From Nocardia sp. CDC159 (GTDB lineage Bacteria > Actinomycetota > Actinomycetes > Mycobacteriales > Mycobacteriaceae): a stretch of DNA of 64,000 nt. The position numbers and the translations under genes are program-made. The number at the start of each line of letters is the position of its first letter. The stretch's first letter is position 1. The notes beneath the pieces are model-generated. The model saw only the letters and a list, made by a program, of their open reading frames with translations, searched no databases and was not told where the DNA came from. The stretch covers positions 186,001-250,000 of the forward strand of contig NZ_JAMRXH010000004.1 of the NCBI RefSeq assembly GCF_023740735.1. Reading direction: 5' to 3'. This document shows, piece by piece, positions 34,963 to 43,445 of this stretch.

Positions 34963-36021
34963 TCAGCTACCGGTGGCCTTCTGATAGGCGGCGATATCGC
35001 CGTCCAGCTCGTCGAGCACCCTGTTCCAGTCCGGGTGCACGACGTTCACGCCCGCGAGGTAGGCCGCGGGCGACATGGTGCCCGCCGGGGCGGCGGCATC
35101 CTTCAGATCCGTGCGGACCGGGACCGCCATCGCGTCCGGGCCGAGGGTCTGCTGCACCTCGGCCGAGAGCAGGAATTCCATGAGCCGCTTCGCCGAATCC
35201 CGATGCGGCGCACCCTTTGCCAGCCCCATCACGTACGGGACGGCGACCGTGCTGCGCTTGCCGTCGGCGGTGGCCGGGAAGAACAGTTGGAACTTCGAGC
35301 CCTTGTCCTTGATGCTGGCCAGGTTCATCTGGATATCGCCGTTGGCGACCAGCAGTTCACCGTTGTCCACCTTGGGTTGCAGCTTGCCGGTGGAGGAGGA
35401 CGGGCCGACATTGTTGGCCTGCAGCTTGGTCAGGTAGTCCAGCGCGCCCTGCTTACCGTAGAGCTGCTGCAGCAGGATCAGCACGGCCGTGCCGTCCCCG
35501 GCCTGGCCCGGGGTGGAGTACTGGATCTTGCCCTTCAACTCGGGCTTCAGCAGATCGTCCCAGGTCGATTTGGTGCTGTCGACCGCGGGATTGGCGATGA
35601 AGCAGAGGTGGTTTCCGGCCAGTGTCACGTACTTGCCGCCCGGATCCTTGTCGGTCTCGGCGATCGCGGCGGTGTCCACGCCACTGTCCCGCAGTAGGCC
35701 GGAGCGATCGGCCTTCTGGATGAACGGCGGCAGCGTGACCACGATATCGGCCTGCGGATTGGACTGTTCCTTGTCGACCCGATTGACCACCTCGCCCGAC
35801 CCGGCCTCGACCAGGTTCACCGCGATTCCGGTCCGCGCCTCGAACTTCGCGAACTGGGTCTTGTACCAGGAGCCGAGACCGTCGGCGGAATACACTGTCA
35901 CGGATTTGCCGTCGGAGGTGGCGGTGCCGGTGCCGCCGCAGGCGGCGGCGGTCAGGGCCAGGGCGGCGGCCGAGGCGACGGCAACGGTGGCGCGTGCCAC
36001 GCGGATGGTCGAAATGCGCAC
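34963..36021 (-). CDS. 2-aminoethylphosphonate-type substrate-binding lipoprotein (PhnS-like)
   Basis: 352 residues. The signal peptide ends in the lipobox LTAAAC. The mature protein has the two-lobe iron/sulfate/phosphonate (SBP_bac) pattern beginning SVTVYSADGLGSWY. It should sit on the outer face of the membrane and deliver ligand to the permease pair. It is 24 bp upstream of the ATPase gene and 32 bp after the PhnX-like gene, all on the minus strand. Confidence 0.82.
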   Translation of the reverse strand: MRISTIRVARATVAVASAAALALTAAACGGTGTATSDGKSVTVYSADGLGSWYKTQFAKFEARTGIAVNLVEAGSGEVVNRVDKEQSNPQADIVVTLPPFIQKADRSGLLRDSGVDTAAIAETDKDPGGKYVTLAGNHLCFIANPAVDSTKSTWDDLLKPELKGKIQYSTPGQAGDGTAVLILLQQLYGKQGALDYLTKLQANNVGPSSSTGKLQPKVDNGELLVANGDIQMNLASIKDKGSKFQLFFPATADGKRSTVAVPYVMGLAKGAPHRDSAKRLMEFLLSAEVQQTLGPDAMAVPVRTDLKDAAAPAGTMSPAAYLAGVNVVHPDWNRVLDELDGDIAAYQKATGS

Positions 36022-36053
36022 GGTTACTGCAACTTTCGTCGGGTGCGGTGGGG

Positions 36054-36728
36054 TTACTTCAGCAGGAGGTCGGCGAATTCGCGGACCGATGCCACGATGT
36101 GGGTCGCTCCGGCGGCGCGCAGCCGTTCCTCGGTGTGCGCACCGGTCAGGGTTCCGGCGACGACGCTCGCGCCCGCCGCGCGGCCGCTCGCGATATCGCT
36201 GGTGGTGTCGCCGAGCACGGCCACCCGTTCGACGGCGTCGACGCGCAGGCGCAGCAGTGCGGTCAGGACGAGATCCGGATACGGGCGGCCGCGACCGGCC
36301 TCGGCGGGGGAGAGGGTGAGATCGGCGATATCGTTCCAGCCCAGGGCATTCAGCAGCTTGCCCTGGGTGCCGCGGCTGAACCCGGTGGTGAGCGCGACCT
36401 TGATCCCGGCCGTGCGCAGCGCCGTGATCGCCTCGGCCGCACCCGCGATCGCGGTGGCCTCGGCGGCGAAGTCGTCGTAGGCGGCCTCGAAGGTGCGGTT
36501 GGCCAGCTGCGCGCGGTTCTCGTCGCCGAACAGGGCACGAAAGACCGTGATCTTGGACTGCCCCATGGTGTCCAGCACGTAGGCGCGGGCGCCCTCGCGC
36601 TCGGGGCCCGTCTCCGGCAGCCCGGCGGCCGTCGCGGCGGCGTCGAAGGCCCGCAGCACCAGCCCGCCGTCGGCGACGGTGGTTCCGGCCATGTCCAGCA
36701 CGGCCAGCTCGATCTGGTAGTCGGACAA
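36054..36728 (-). CDS. PhnX-like HAD hydrolase (phosphonatase-like)
   Basis: 224 residues, HAD superfamily. DMAGTT carries the nucleophile Asp and acid/base position as in phosphonoacetaldehyde hydrolase. MGQSKI supplies a lysine at the cap site where PhnX forms a Schiff base. VLGDTTSD is the Mg-binding motif. This matches the phosphonatase-like family found beside AEP transporters, which should split phosphonoacetaldehyde to acetaldehyde and phosphate. TTG 36728 is chosen because GAGAGGAAA stands before it. Confidence 0.82.
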   Translation of the reverse strand: MSDYQIELAVLDMAGTTVADGGLVLRAFDAAATAAGLPETGPEREGARAYVLDTMGQSKITVFRALFGDENRAQLANRTFEAAYDDFAAEATAIAGAAEAITALRTAGIKVALTTGFSRGTQGKLLNALGWNDIADLTLSPAEAGRGRPYPDLVLTALLRLRVDAVERVAVLGDTTSDIASGRAAGASVVAGTLTGAHTEERLRAAGATHIVASVREFADLLLK

Positions 36729-36739
36729 GGGGTTTCCTC

Positions 36740-37855
36740 TCAGAGGTCGAGCAGGTCGGCGGTTTCCTCGCCGAGGGCGGGTCCGAGCGTCATGCCGCGA
36801 CCGCCCGGGCCGGTGATCACCCAGACGTTGTCGGCGGCCCGGGCGCGGGTCACGATCGCGGCGGGGTCGATGCTCTGGCTGTAGACCCCGGCCCAGCGGC
36901 GCACGATCCGGGGGAGCCGGCGGCCCAGCAGTTCCTCGGTGACGGCGGTGAGGTGTTCGTAGGGGGCCTCGTCGACGTCGAAGGCGAACGGTTCGTCGTA
37001 CTCGTGGGTGTCGCCGATGGTCAGCCCGCCGTGCAGGCGCTGCACGCACAGCAGCTGCATCCGGTGCCGGGCGGCGGTGAAGGTCTGGGCCTGTTCGCGA
37101 TTCAGATGTTCGAGCGCCGGGCCGGCGAAGCCCGGATAGTAGCGGAAGCTGTCGCCGTCGGCGATGGCGGTGGTCAGCGCCTCGCCCAGCGGGGCGGTCT
37201 GCATCATCTGCAGGCGCACCCGGCGAACGGGGAGGTCGCCGACCAGCTCCCGGGTCAGCCCCGAATGCGCCGCGCCCGGACAGACCAGCACCCGATCGCC
37301 CTCGAAGCGGCGGCCCCGATCGTCGATCACGGTGGTGCCGGTGATCGTGCGGGCCTCGGCCCCGGCATAGAAGCTGTAGCGGCCGGTGGCCTCCATATAC
37401 GCGCGCAGGGCGGGCATGGCCTGGCGCGACTCCACCGCCGCATCGGTCGAACAGTGCAGGCCCGCAAGGAATTTGCCGCGCAGCGCCGGATTGATCGCCC
37501 GCACCCGATCCGGATCGAGCAGTTCGAAACCGCGCTCGGCGGCGCTCGACCCGGCCGCGGCCGCCTCGGCGACGGCCAGTTCGGCCTCGGTGCGCACCAG
37601 CGTGATCGATCCGGCCGGGCGGAAACCGACGCCCGGCACCCGGCCGCCGATCTCCTCCCAGATCCGGCGCGAGCGCAGTGTGATCGCCAATTCCCCTGCG
37701 CTGCGGCCCGATACCCACACCAGACCGAAATTGCGGACGGTGGCGCCACGCGCCTCGGTCTCGCGCTCCACCTGCACGACCTCGTGGCCGCGGCCGATCG
37801 CCGCGAAGGCGTGCGCGGTGCCGAGGATCCCGCCGCCGATGATGACCAAACGCAT
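36740..37855 (-). CDS. FAD-dependent oxidoreductase of phosphonate loci (TIGR03364-like)
   Basis: 371 residues of the D-amino-acid oxidase/GlpO fold. The dinucleotide motif IIGGGILG is at the N-terminus, and a C-terminal GPGGRGMTLGPALGEE segment closes the FAD site. Relatives occur next to PhnX-like hydrolases and oxidise aminoethylphosphonate derivatives to phosphonoacetaldehyde. This could replace the missing AEP transaminase (PhnW). ATG 37855 starts directly before the Rossmann strand; in-frame ATGs at 37864 and 37873 are possible. Confidence 0.78.
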   Translation of the reverse strand: MRLVIIGGGILGTAHAFAAIGRGHEVVQVERETEARGATVRNFGLVWVSGRSAGELAITLRSRRIWEEIGGRVPGVGFRPAGSITLVRTEAELAVAEAAAAGSSAAERGFELLDPDRVRAINPALRGKFLAGLHCSTDAAVESRQAMPALRAYMEATGRYSFYAGAEARTITGTTVIDDRGRRFEGDRVLVCPGAAHSGLTRELVGDLPVRRVRLQMMQTAPLGEALTTAIADGDSFRYYPGFAGPALEHLNREQAQTFTAARHRMQLLCVQRLHGGLTIGDTHEYDEPFAFDVDEAPYEHLTAVTEELLGRRLPRIVRRWAGVYSQSIDPAAIVTRARAADNVWVITGPGGRGMTLGPALGEETADLLDL

Positions 37856-37873
37856 GGGCAGCAGCATGGGCAA

Positions 37874-37932
37874 TGGTCTAGACCGACGGGTGTGCGGTAT
37901 GCCAACGCTGGGTTAACAATTGGTATAGACCA
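37874..37932. promoter_or_regulatory. Two HutC/PhnF-type operator palindromes
   Basis: TGGTCTAGACC (37874-37884) and TGGTATAGACCA (37921-37932) lie 47 bp apart between the divergent oxidoreductase and GntR genes. They match the TGGT(C/A)TAGACCA sites bound by HutC-type repressors such as PhnF, DasR and NagR. One overlaps the region just upstream of the minus-strand operon; the other lies 21 bp before the regulator's ATG. Autoregulation plus operon repression is the natural reading. Confidence 0.85.
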
Positions 37933-37953
37933 ATCTCGGGTACGCTGTCCGCC

Positions 37954-38658
37954 ATGGAGGTGACGCGGCTGCCGAAGGCGTATCGGGTGCGCACGCAGAT
38001 CGAGCGCATCATCGACGAACTGGCCGAGGGCGATCCGGTGCCCTCCGAGCGCGAACTCGCGGGCCGGTTCGAGGTGGCGCGCGAGACCGTGCGGCAGGCC
38101 CTGCGAGATCTGCTGGTGGAGGGGCGAATTCGCCGCCAGGGTCGGGGCACGGTGGTCTCGCGGCCGAAGATGGTGCAGCCGCTGTCGCTGCGGTCCTATA
38201 CCGAGGCGGCGCTGAGCCTGGGCCGCAAGCCGGGGCGGGTGCTGGTCGGCTGGGCGGATGTGCCCGCCGACGGCGACACCGCCGCCGCGCTGGATGTCGA
38301 GGTCGGCGTGCCGGTCATGCATCTCGAGCGCATCCTGCTCGCCGACGGCGAGAAGATCGGCCTGGAAAGCACGTTCCTGAGCCGGGAACGATTCGGCGGA
38401 TTGCGCGGCGGCTATGATCCGACCACCTCGCTGTACGCGGCCATTCGCGCGGCGGGGGTGGTGTTCGGCTCCGCCCGCGAGCGCATCGAGACCGTACTGG
38501 CCTCCCCGCGCGAGGCGGCGCTGCTGGAATGCAGTACGGCGCTGCCGATGATCCTGTTGCACCGCCGCACCGTCGATTCCGGCGGTCGCCCCATCGAGCG
38601 GGTGCGTTCGCTCTACCGCGGCGACCGCATCGCCTTCGAGGCGCTGTTGCGCGACTAG
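37954..38658 (+). CDS. GntR/HutC-family transcriptional repressor
   Basis: 234 residues. An N-terminal GntR winged helix (about 8-70, with PSERELAGRFEVARETVRQAL) is followed by a UTRA ligand domain (about 85-230). It is divergent from the phosphonate catabolic and transport operon and flanked by two TGGTNTAGACCA palindromes. Probably represses the operon until a phosphonate or its breakdown product binds UTRA. Its 3' end is 2 bp from the convergent membrane-protein operon. Confidence 0.88.
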   Translation: MEVTRLPKAYRVRTQIERIIDELAEGDPVPSERELAGRFEVARETVRQALRDLLVEGRIRRQGRGTVVSRPKMVQPLSLRSYTEAALSLGRKPGRVLVGWADVPADGDTAAALDVEVGVPVMHLERILLADGEKIGLESTFLSRERFGGLRGGYDPTTSLYAAIRAAGVVFGSARERIETVLASPREAALLECSTALPMILLHRRTVDSGGRPIERVRSLYRGDRIAFEALLRD

Positions 38659-38660
38659 CG

Positions 38661-39929
38661 CTACGCCTCGAACAGCAGGTACAGGCCGCTGAAGGTGATC
38701 GCGACCATGGCGAGCATCAGGGCCAGCTGTCCGGTGAGCCGGTGGGCGGGGGAGAGCAGCCGCAGGCTGCGGTCGTGCGCGGCGGCCACGCCGAGGATGT
38801 GACCGGTCAGCACGGCCAGGACCTTGATGCTGCCGAGCAGGGCGGGGTGGGTGGAGAGCACGTAGCGCACCTCGAGCCCCAGCGTCGCCTGCCCCTTCTC
38901 GACCAGGAAGGTCAGATAGTGGGCGATGAGATAGCCCGCGACGATCGGAGTGAGGCTGTGCGCCAGCCGATTCGGCAGCTGGGCGCGTTCGCTCGGTTCG
39001 AGTCCTCCGGCCGCGCGGGCCGCGGTGCGGAAGACGAGATAGACAACCGTGATGAAGGTGAACAGTCCCACGGTGCGGACGAGAGTGGCGAGCGCCGCGC
39101 CCTCGCCGACGCCGTCGGCGAGGGCGCGCCAGGCCGGCGAGGCGGAGAAGCTGTCGAACAGTGTCGATCCGAGCAGCGTGGCCGCCACCGCCGCCGAACC
39201 GGGCAGGGCCGGGGTGCCGGCGAGGTTGTGCAGCGGCGAGCGCAGCACGAAATCGCCGTTGCCGTCCCGCGCGAGCGGGCTCAGTCGGCCCAGCAGGCTG
39301 CTGTACACCTCGAGCGGATCGGCGCGCTCGGCCCAGATCGGGCCGAACAGCAGCAGGCCGCCGGTGCTGACGACGAGATAGCCGAGCACCCAGACGGCCA
39401 CGGCCACAACCGAACTCGGCTCCGGCGAGGCGAGCTCCAGCCAGGCGAACGAGAAGAGTCCGGCCGCCCCCGGCCACAGCCCCCACGAGTCCGGATAGCG
39501 CAGTCGTCCCGCGCCGTGCCCCGACAGGCGGTGCAGCGCCCGCGGCGGAGACAGGAATTTCCACACCGGCCCCAACGCCATCGAGGCCATCATCACCCCG
39601 ACCCACACGTAGATGTAGACGATGCCCGGCACCGGATTTCGCTGCGCGTCACTCGGACCGAGACCCGCCCCGACGAGCAGACCCACCGTCGCGGCCACAC
39701 TGATCGCGGCCACCGCGATCCGCGTGCCCCGCGCATCGATGACACGGCGCAATCCCGCGGGCAGGGGCCGACCGGGAGCGTCCGGACGCAGCCGCGGCGT
39801 GCGCCAGAACAGGAACAGGATCGCGACCGAGAAGGTCAGCGCCCACGAACCGCCGATCAGGGCGTAGGACAGGGGAATCGGCAGATCGGCCGCACCGCCC
39901 AGGCCGTGCGCGCGGACGACCTCGGTCAC
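38661..39929 (-). CDS. Polytopic membrane protein of unknown function
   Basis: 422 residues with about nine to ten hydrophobic helices. It is the last gene of a tightly overlapping four-gene operon. Histidines occur in or near membrane helices (AHYLTFLVEKG, LTGHILGVAAAHD), which could bind heme or copper, but no known motif is clear. GTG 39929 overlaps the stop of the cupredoxin-like gene. The linked lipoprotein suggests copper or redox chemistry; this is inference. Confidence 0.65.
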   Translation of the reverse strand: MTEVVRAHGLGGAADLPIPLSYALIGGSWALTFSVAILFLFWRTPRLRPDAPGRPLPAGLRRVIDARGTRIAVAAISVAATVGLLVGAGLGPSDAQRNPVPGIVYIYVWVGVMMASMALGPVWKFLSPPRALHRLSGHGAGRLRYPDSWGLWPGAAGLFSFAWLELASPEPSSVVAVAVWVLGYLVVSTGGLLLFGPIWAERADPLEVYSSLLGRLSPLARDGNGDFVLRSPLHNLAGTPALPGSAAVAATLLGSTLFDSFSASPAWRALADGVGEGAALATLVRTVGLFTFITVVYLVFRTAARAAGGLEPSERAQLPNRLAHSLTPIVAGYLIAHYLTFLVEKGQATLGLEVRYVLSTHPALLGSIKVLAVLTGHILGVAAAHDRSLRLLSPAHRLTGQLALMLAMVAITFSGLYLLFEA

Positions 39930-40282
39930 GGGCGCACCAGCAGGGTCGTGACGGTGCGCCGGGCGTGATGCAGTTCGACATCGGCCCGGCCCGGGACGGT
40001 CACGGTGAATTCGAACCGCTGGTTCGGGGCGGCCTCGATCCGGAAGGTGTGCTCGGGTGCGGAGTGCACATGCAGTTCCTCGGTGGTATCGCTGTCGACG
40101 AGCAAGACGATCGGGCGCCCGGCCCGCGCTTCGGTGCTGGTGTTGGTCGGCGTCACCGCACCGTTGGCGATGTGGACGCGCACCGTCACCGGCTCGGAAG
40201 TGTCGGTGCCGCCCGATGTTTCGGCTCCGCAGCCAGCGATCGCGGCGATCACCAGCAGTGCGCCCCACGCGCGTGCTCTCAC
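39926..40282 (-). CDS. Cupredoxin-like lipoprotein
   Basis: 118 residues. A short signal peptide ends in AIAGC, followed by a beta-rich domain resembling cupredoxin_1 (EfeO N-terminal) proteins, with VRVHIANGAVTPT and VLLVDSDTTEELHVH. The HVH and the late LHHAR histidines could be metal ligands, but the classic Cys-x-x-His-x-x-Met loop is absent. AAGGAGG stands before GTG 40282. It would be anchored outside the membrane beside the two large membrane proteins of the operon. Confidence 0.7.
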   Translation of the reverse strand: MRARAWGALLVIAAIAGCGAETSGGTDTSEPVTVRVHIANGAVTPTNTSTEARAGRPIVLLVDSDTTEELHVHSAPEHTFRIEAAPNQRFEFTVTVPGRADVELHHARRTVTTLLVRP

Positions 40283-40449
40283 CCGTCCTCCTTCGCGCAA
40301 TACTGTTCGTGCTCCTCGCAATCCCCCGCGCGCCGATCGCGCAGGGCGACCAGCAGCACCACGGCGACCACCACCACGGCCGGTGCGAACGCCGGTACGG
40401 CCAGCAGCAGACTGTGGTCCGCCAGCACCGTCACGCGCTCGGCCGTCAT
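40279..40449 (-). CDS. Small single-pass membrane protein
   Basis: 56 residues. One hydrophobic helix (about 12-40) is followed by a polar tail with two Cys and acidic residues (DCEEHEQYC). It overlaps the upstream gene by ATGA and its stop overlaps the next start. The conserved spacing within the operon makes it real despite its size. It may be a small subunit of the complex formed by its neighbours. No family recognised. Confidence 0.65.
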   Translation of the reverse strand: MTAERVTVLADHSLLLAVPAFAPAVVVVAVVLLVALRDRRAGDCEEHEQYCAKEDG

Positions 40450-42305
40450 CGGCTGATCACCGAATCCGGTGCCGCGCCGCGCACCCGGGGACATCGGTCG
40501 TTGATCCGGCTCGCGCCCCACGACAGGGCACCGATCAGGGCCAGGCTGCACGCGAGCACGACCAGCGATGCCGCGGCGAAGAGCCAACCGGGCGCGTCGA
40601 AGGAGCGTTCGCGCTGCAGGACGGTGATCTCGGGGGTGAACGGGCGGTGGAAGGAGGCCAGAGCCGGTACTTCCTCGGCGCCGATCGCGGGATCGTCGGG
40701 CATGTAGATGGGCAGGGCGGTCAGCGTCCGGCCGTCGTGGATGCGCAGCACGGTCTTCCAATTGCCGTATGCGGGAACCGGTGTGGTGGAGACGAAGTGC
40801 TCGCCGTCGACGCGCCGCAACTGATCCACCATCAGCCCGCGACCCGGGCTGTCGTTGCCGACACCGCCCTGCCAGGCCAGGATCTGCACCCACTCCGGAT
40901 CCGGGCCGACCAGGCCGGTGGGGTCGAGGCGGATATCGGCGGTCACCATGCGCCCGCCGTCCGACTGTCCCGCATCGGAGAGCGCGACGGTGGCGCCCGC
41001 ATTGCGCGGCACCTCGACAACCAGGCCGTTCGTGGTCGCGGCCGCGAGAATCAGTACCGCGGCGACCATCAGCCCGCGCCGAACAGGCCTGCGTGGCAGG
41101 GCCTCACCGCGTACCACCATGCCCAGCAGCCCGCCGACCACCCCGCCCGCGATGCCGACCGGCACCGCCATGGCCAGCAGCTCCGGCCACATCGAGGCGG
41201 GCCAGCGGTTGACGAACATCCGCTGCACCCACAGCGATTCGAGCCACATCCCGGCCGTGGCGATGGCGAAGCCGCACAGCGCGCCCCACCACAGCGGTCG
41301 GCGTAGCAGGGGCAGCAGCGCCAGCAGCTCCACGATCACCGCGGCGCCCAGATACAGCGGAAAGACGTTGGCGGGGGCCTGGATCAGCGGTCCCGCGACG
41401 AGGAAGGCCACGACGGTGCGGACCACGACCGCGAAGGCCACCGCCACCAGGGTGCTGAACGGGCCCAGGGTGGCTCGCGCGGCGACCAGGGCGATCGAGG
41501 CCGCGACGACGAACAGCATGGGCTGCAGAACGAGCCGGAACTGCTGCACGCCGAAGTCGTATTCCACCGGGAACACCGACAGCCCGATCAGCAGCCCGCC
41601 GTAGGCGAAACAGCGCAGCATCCACAGCAGCCGGTTGTCGCGCCGACCCGGATCGGGGCGGTGGTTGCGCCCCTCGAACTCCAGCAGCAGCACCGCGACC
41701 AGCGACAGGCCCGCGCCGCCGATGAGCATGAGATGTGTTGGGCCCCAAAGCGTCACGTCCTGCCCGAACAGCCGATGCCAGAGGTCGTCGAGCGGGAAGC
41801 CGACGAGGGCGTAGAACCCGGCCGCCGCCAGCAGAATGCCGCCGACCGGTGCGTACCAGGTGCGAGTGATCCGTACCGCGGCCGGGCCCGGACGCTCGTC
41901 CAGCGGCAGCACGATCGCCGTCATGCCCGCGGTGAACAGGAAGAACAGGCCGACGAGGATGAAGTAGTGCGCGGGATTGGCCAGCGGTCCGGGATCGCGC
42001 CCCTTGCCGATGTGCAGGCTCACATCCCAGATGAAGCCGAGCAGCGCGGTCAGGATCGTGCCCAGGAACAGCGCGACCGGCAGCGCGACCCAGCCCGGCC
42101 GATTGAACCGCTGTCCCAGCCGATCGGCCGCCGCCCCCAGCCAGTGAATCCGCCTGGTGCGGTGCAGATATCCCACCCACAGCAGCAGGAGTGCGATCAT
42201 CCCGGCCGAGGCGGTCAGGATGACGACCTGGTCCAGGGCCGCGCCCCCGGCCTCGGGGCCGCGGGCGGCCAGGGTGTGCGATACCGCGTACGTCGGGTCG
42301 GCCAC
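40446..42305 (-). CDS. Large polytopic membrane protein, first gene of cupredoxin operon
   Basis: 619 residues. About twelve hydrophobic segments cover residues 25-440. An extracytoplasmic beta-rich domain (about 460-570, with IRLDPTGLVGPDPEWVQ and LPIYMPDD) follows, and a final helix (about 585-610). GTG 42305 follows AGGCGGAGG. The gene leads the four-gene operon and is divergent from the first DUF2236 gene. No named family was recognised; a membrane redox or transport complex is possible. Confidence 0.65.
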   Translation of the reverse strand: MADPTYAVSHTLAARGPEAGGAALDQVVILTASAGMIALLLLWVGYLHRTRRIHWLGAAADRLGQRFNRPGWVALPVALFLGTILTALLGFIWDVSLHIGKGRDPGPLANPAHYFILVGLFFLFTAGMTAIVLPLDERPGPAAVRITRTWYAPVGGILLAAAGFYALVGFPLDDLWHRLFGQDVTLWGPTHLMLIGGAGLSLVAVLLLEFEGRNHRPDPGRRDNRLLWMLRCFAYGGLLIGLSVFPVEYDFGVQQFRLVLQPMLFVVAASIALVAARATLGPFSTLVAVAFAVVVRTVVAFLVAGPLIQAPANVFPLYLGAAVIVELLALLPLLRRPLWWGALCGFAIATAGMWLESLWVQRMFVNRWPASMWPELLAMAVPVGIAGGVVGGLLGMVVRGEALPRRPVRRGLMVAAVLILAAATTNGLVVEVPRNAGATVALSDAGQSDGGRMVTADIRLDPTGLVGPDPEWVQILAWQGGVGNDSPGRGLMVDQLRRVDGEHFVSTTPVPAYGNWKTVLRIHDGRTLTALPIYMPDDPAIGAEEVPALASFHRPFTPEITVLQRERSFDAPGWLFAAASLVVLACSLALIGALSWGASRINDRCPRVRGAAPDSVISR

Positions 42306-42446
42306 GGCGATACCTCCGCCTTCAGAGAACATCCGTTCACTGAATTACCAACGCGGACGCGGAATATGTATCGATCTTGTCCTGCAGCGGATTTCGGCCA
42401 TGTCGATTCACCGCACCTGGGGAATATCGAGAGCTTTTCGTTGGGT

Positions 42447-42510
42447 ATCTATCAAAACGCGGAGACCTGTGTCACACTCGTTGATAGATCAGCCAGTCTT
42501 TATCTATCAA
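42447..42510 (+). promoter_or_regulatory. Promoter/operator region A with ATCTATCAA repeats
   Basis: ATCTATCAA (42447-42455), GTGTCACACTC (42469-42479), TTGATAGAT (42481-42489) and ATCTATCAA (42502-42510). The last two are perfect 9-bp inverted arms. TTGATA resembles a -35 box, so the operator would overlap the core promoter of the DUF2236 genes. The same motif order recurs before the mce operon. Confidence 0.7.
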
Positions 42511-42549
42511 TCCCGGGGTCGGTTCGGCTTCGAAGGAGAGGAGTCGACA

Positions 42550-43404
42550 GTGACCACAACGCAACCCGAGCCCGCACCGACATCCGCGCTGCGGACGGTC
42601 GGTCCCGGCTCGGCGACCTGGCGGTGGGGGGTGGATTGGCGAGTGGCGCTGGCCAGCCGGGCAGTGCTGTTGCTCGAGGTGGCGCATCCCGTGGTCGGTG
42701 CGGGAGTCATCGATCATTCCGAGTTCCTCAGCGATCGGTGGGCACGCATCTCGCGGACGTTCGCCTCGGCGCGGCGGGTGGCCGGATTTCATGGGCCCGA
42801 TGCCGCCGTCGCGGAGGGGCAACGGTTGCGGGAGGTGCATCGCACCATCTCCGGGGTCGACGCGCACGGCCGCCCCTATCACGCGTTGAACGCCGACGCC
42901 TATCTCTGGGTGCATGCGACCGGCTATGCCGGCCCCGCCGTGGTCCGTCGAGCGTTCGGCGACCGCGTCGAAGCCGACCGTGAGGAGGCGCTGTTTCGGG
43001 AGTGGCAGGACCTCGCGGGCATCCTGCGGATTCCCGGCCGGGTCGTGCCGCGGACGCGGGCGGAGTTCTGGACCTATTACGAGCACACGGTCGAGACCGT
43101 GCTGGAGCGCAATGCCGCCACCGATCTGATCCTCGAACTCGACCGCAAGCCGATGCCGGTGCCCCCGAATCTCACTGTGCCGCAGCCTGTATGGAACGGA
43201 CTCGCGACACCGCTCGCGGCTTTGCTGCGGCTGACCACGGCCGGCATGCTGGCGCCGACACTGCGGGCGCGACTCGGCGTGCCCTGGTCGTCGGCGCGCG
43301 AAAAGCGCTTCGGCCGCGTGGTCAGCACGGTGCGGGTGCTGGATCGACTGCTGCCGGAGCGAATTCGTCATCCGGCGGCCGAGCGCACCGACGTGCTGCC
43401 CTGA
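42550..43404 (+). CDS. DUF2236 / MpaB-type oxygenase-like protein, copy 1
   Basis: 284 residues, all-helical. The family includes the rubber oxygenase Lcp and fungal MpaB and often binds heme b. The DUF2236 pattern is seen in LLLEVAHPVVGAGV, the LREVHRTISGVDAHGRPYHALN block and AYLWVHATGY. His in REVHRTI and in LWVHAT are candidate heme ligands. GGAGAGGAG precedes GTG 42550. First of three DUF2236 genes on one strand, leading into the mce operon. Confidence 0.82.
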   Translation: MTTTQPEPAPTSALRTVGPGSATWRWGVDWRVALASRAVLLLEVAHPVVGAGVIDHSEFLSDRWARISRTFASARRVAGFHGPDAAVAEGQRLREVHRTISGVDAHGRPYHALNADAYLWVHATGYAGPAVVRRAFGDRVEADREEALFREWQDLAGILRIPGRVVPRTRAEFWTYYEHTVETVLERNAATDLILELDRKPMPVPPNLTVPQPVWNGLATPLAALLRLTTAGMLAPTLRARLGVPWSSAREKRFGRVVSTVRVLDRLLPERIRHPAAERTDVLP

Positions 43405-43445
43405 AATCCCTGTCCCGTCGACGAAGCCGGAAAAGGAAACGCGAT

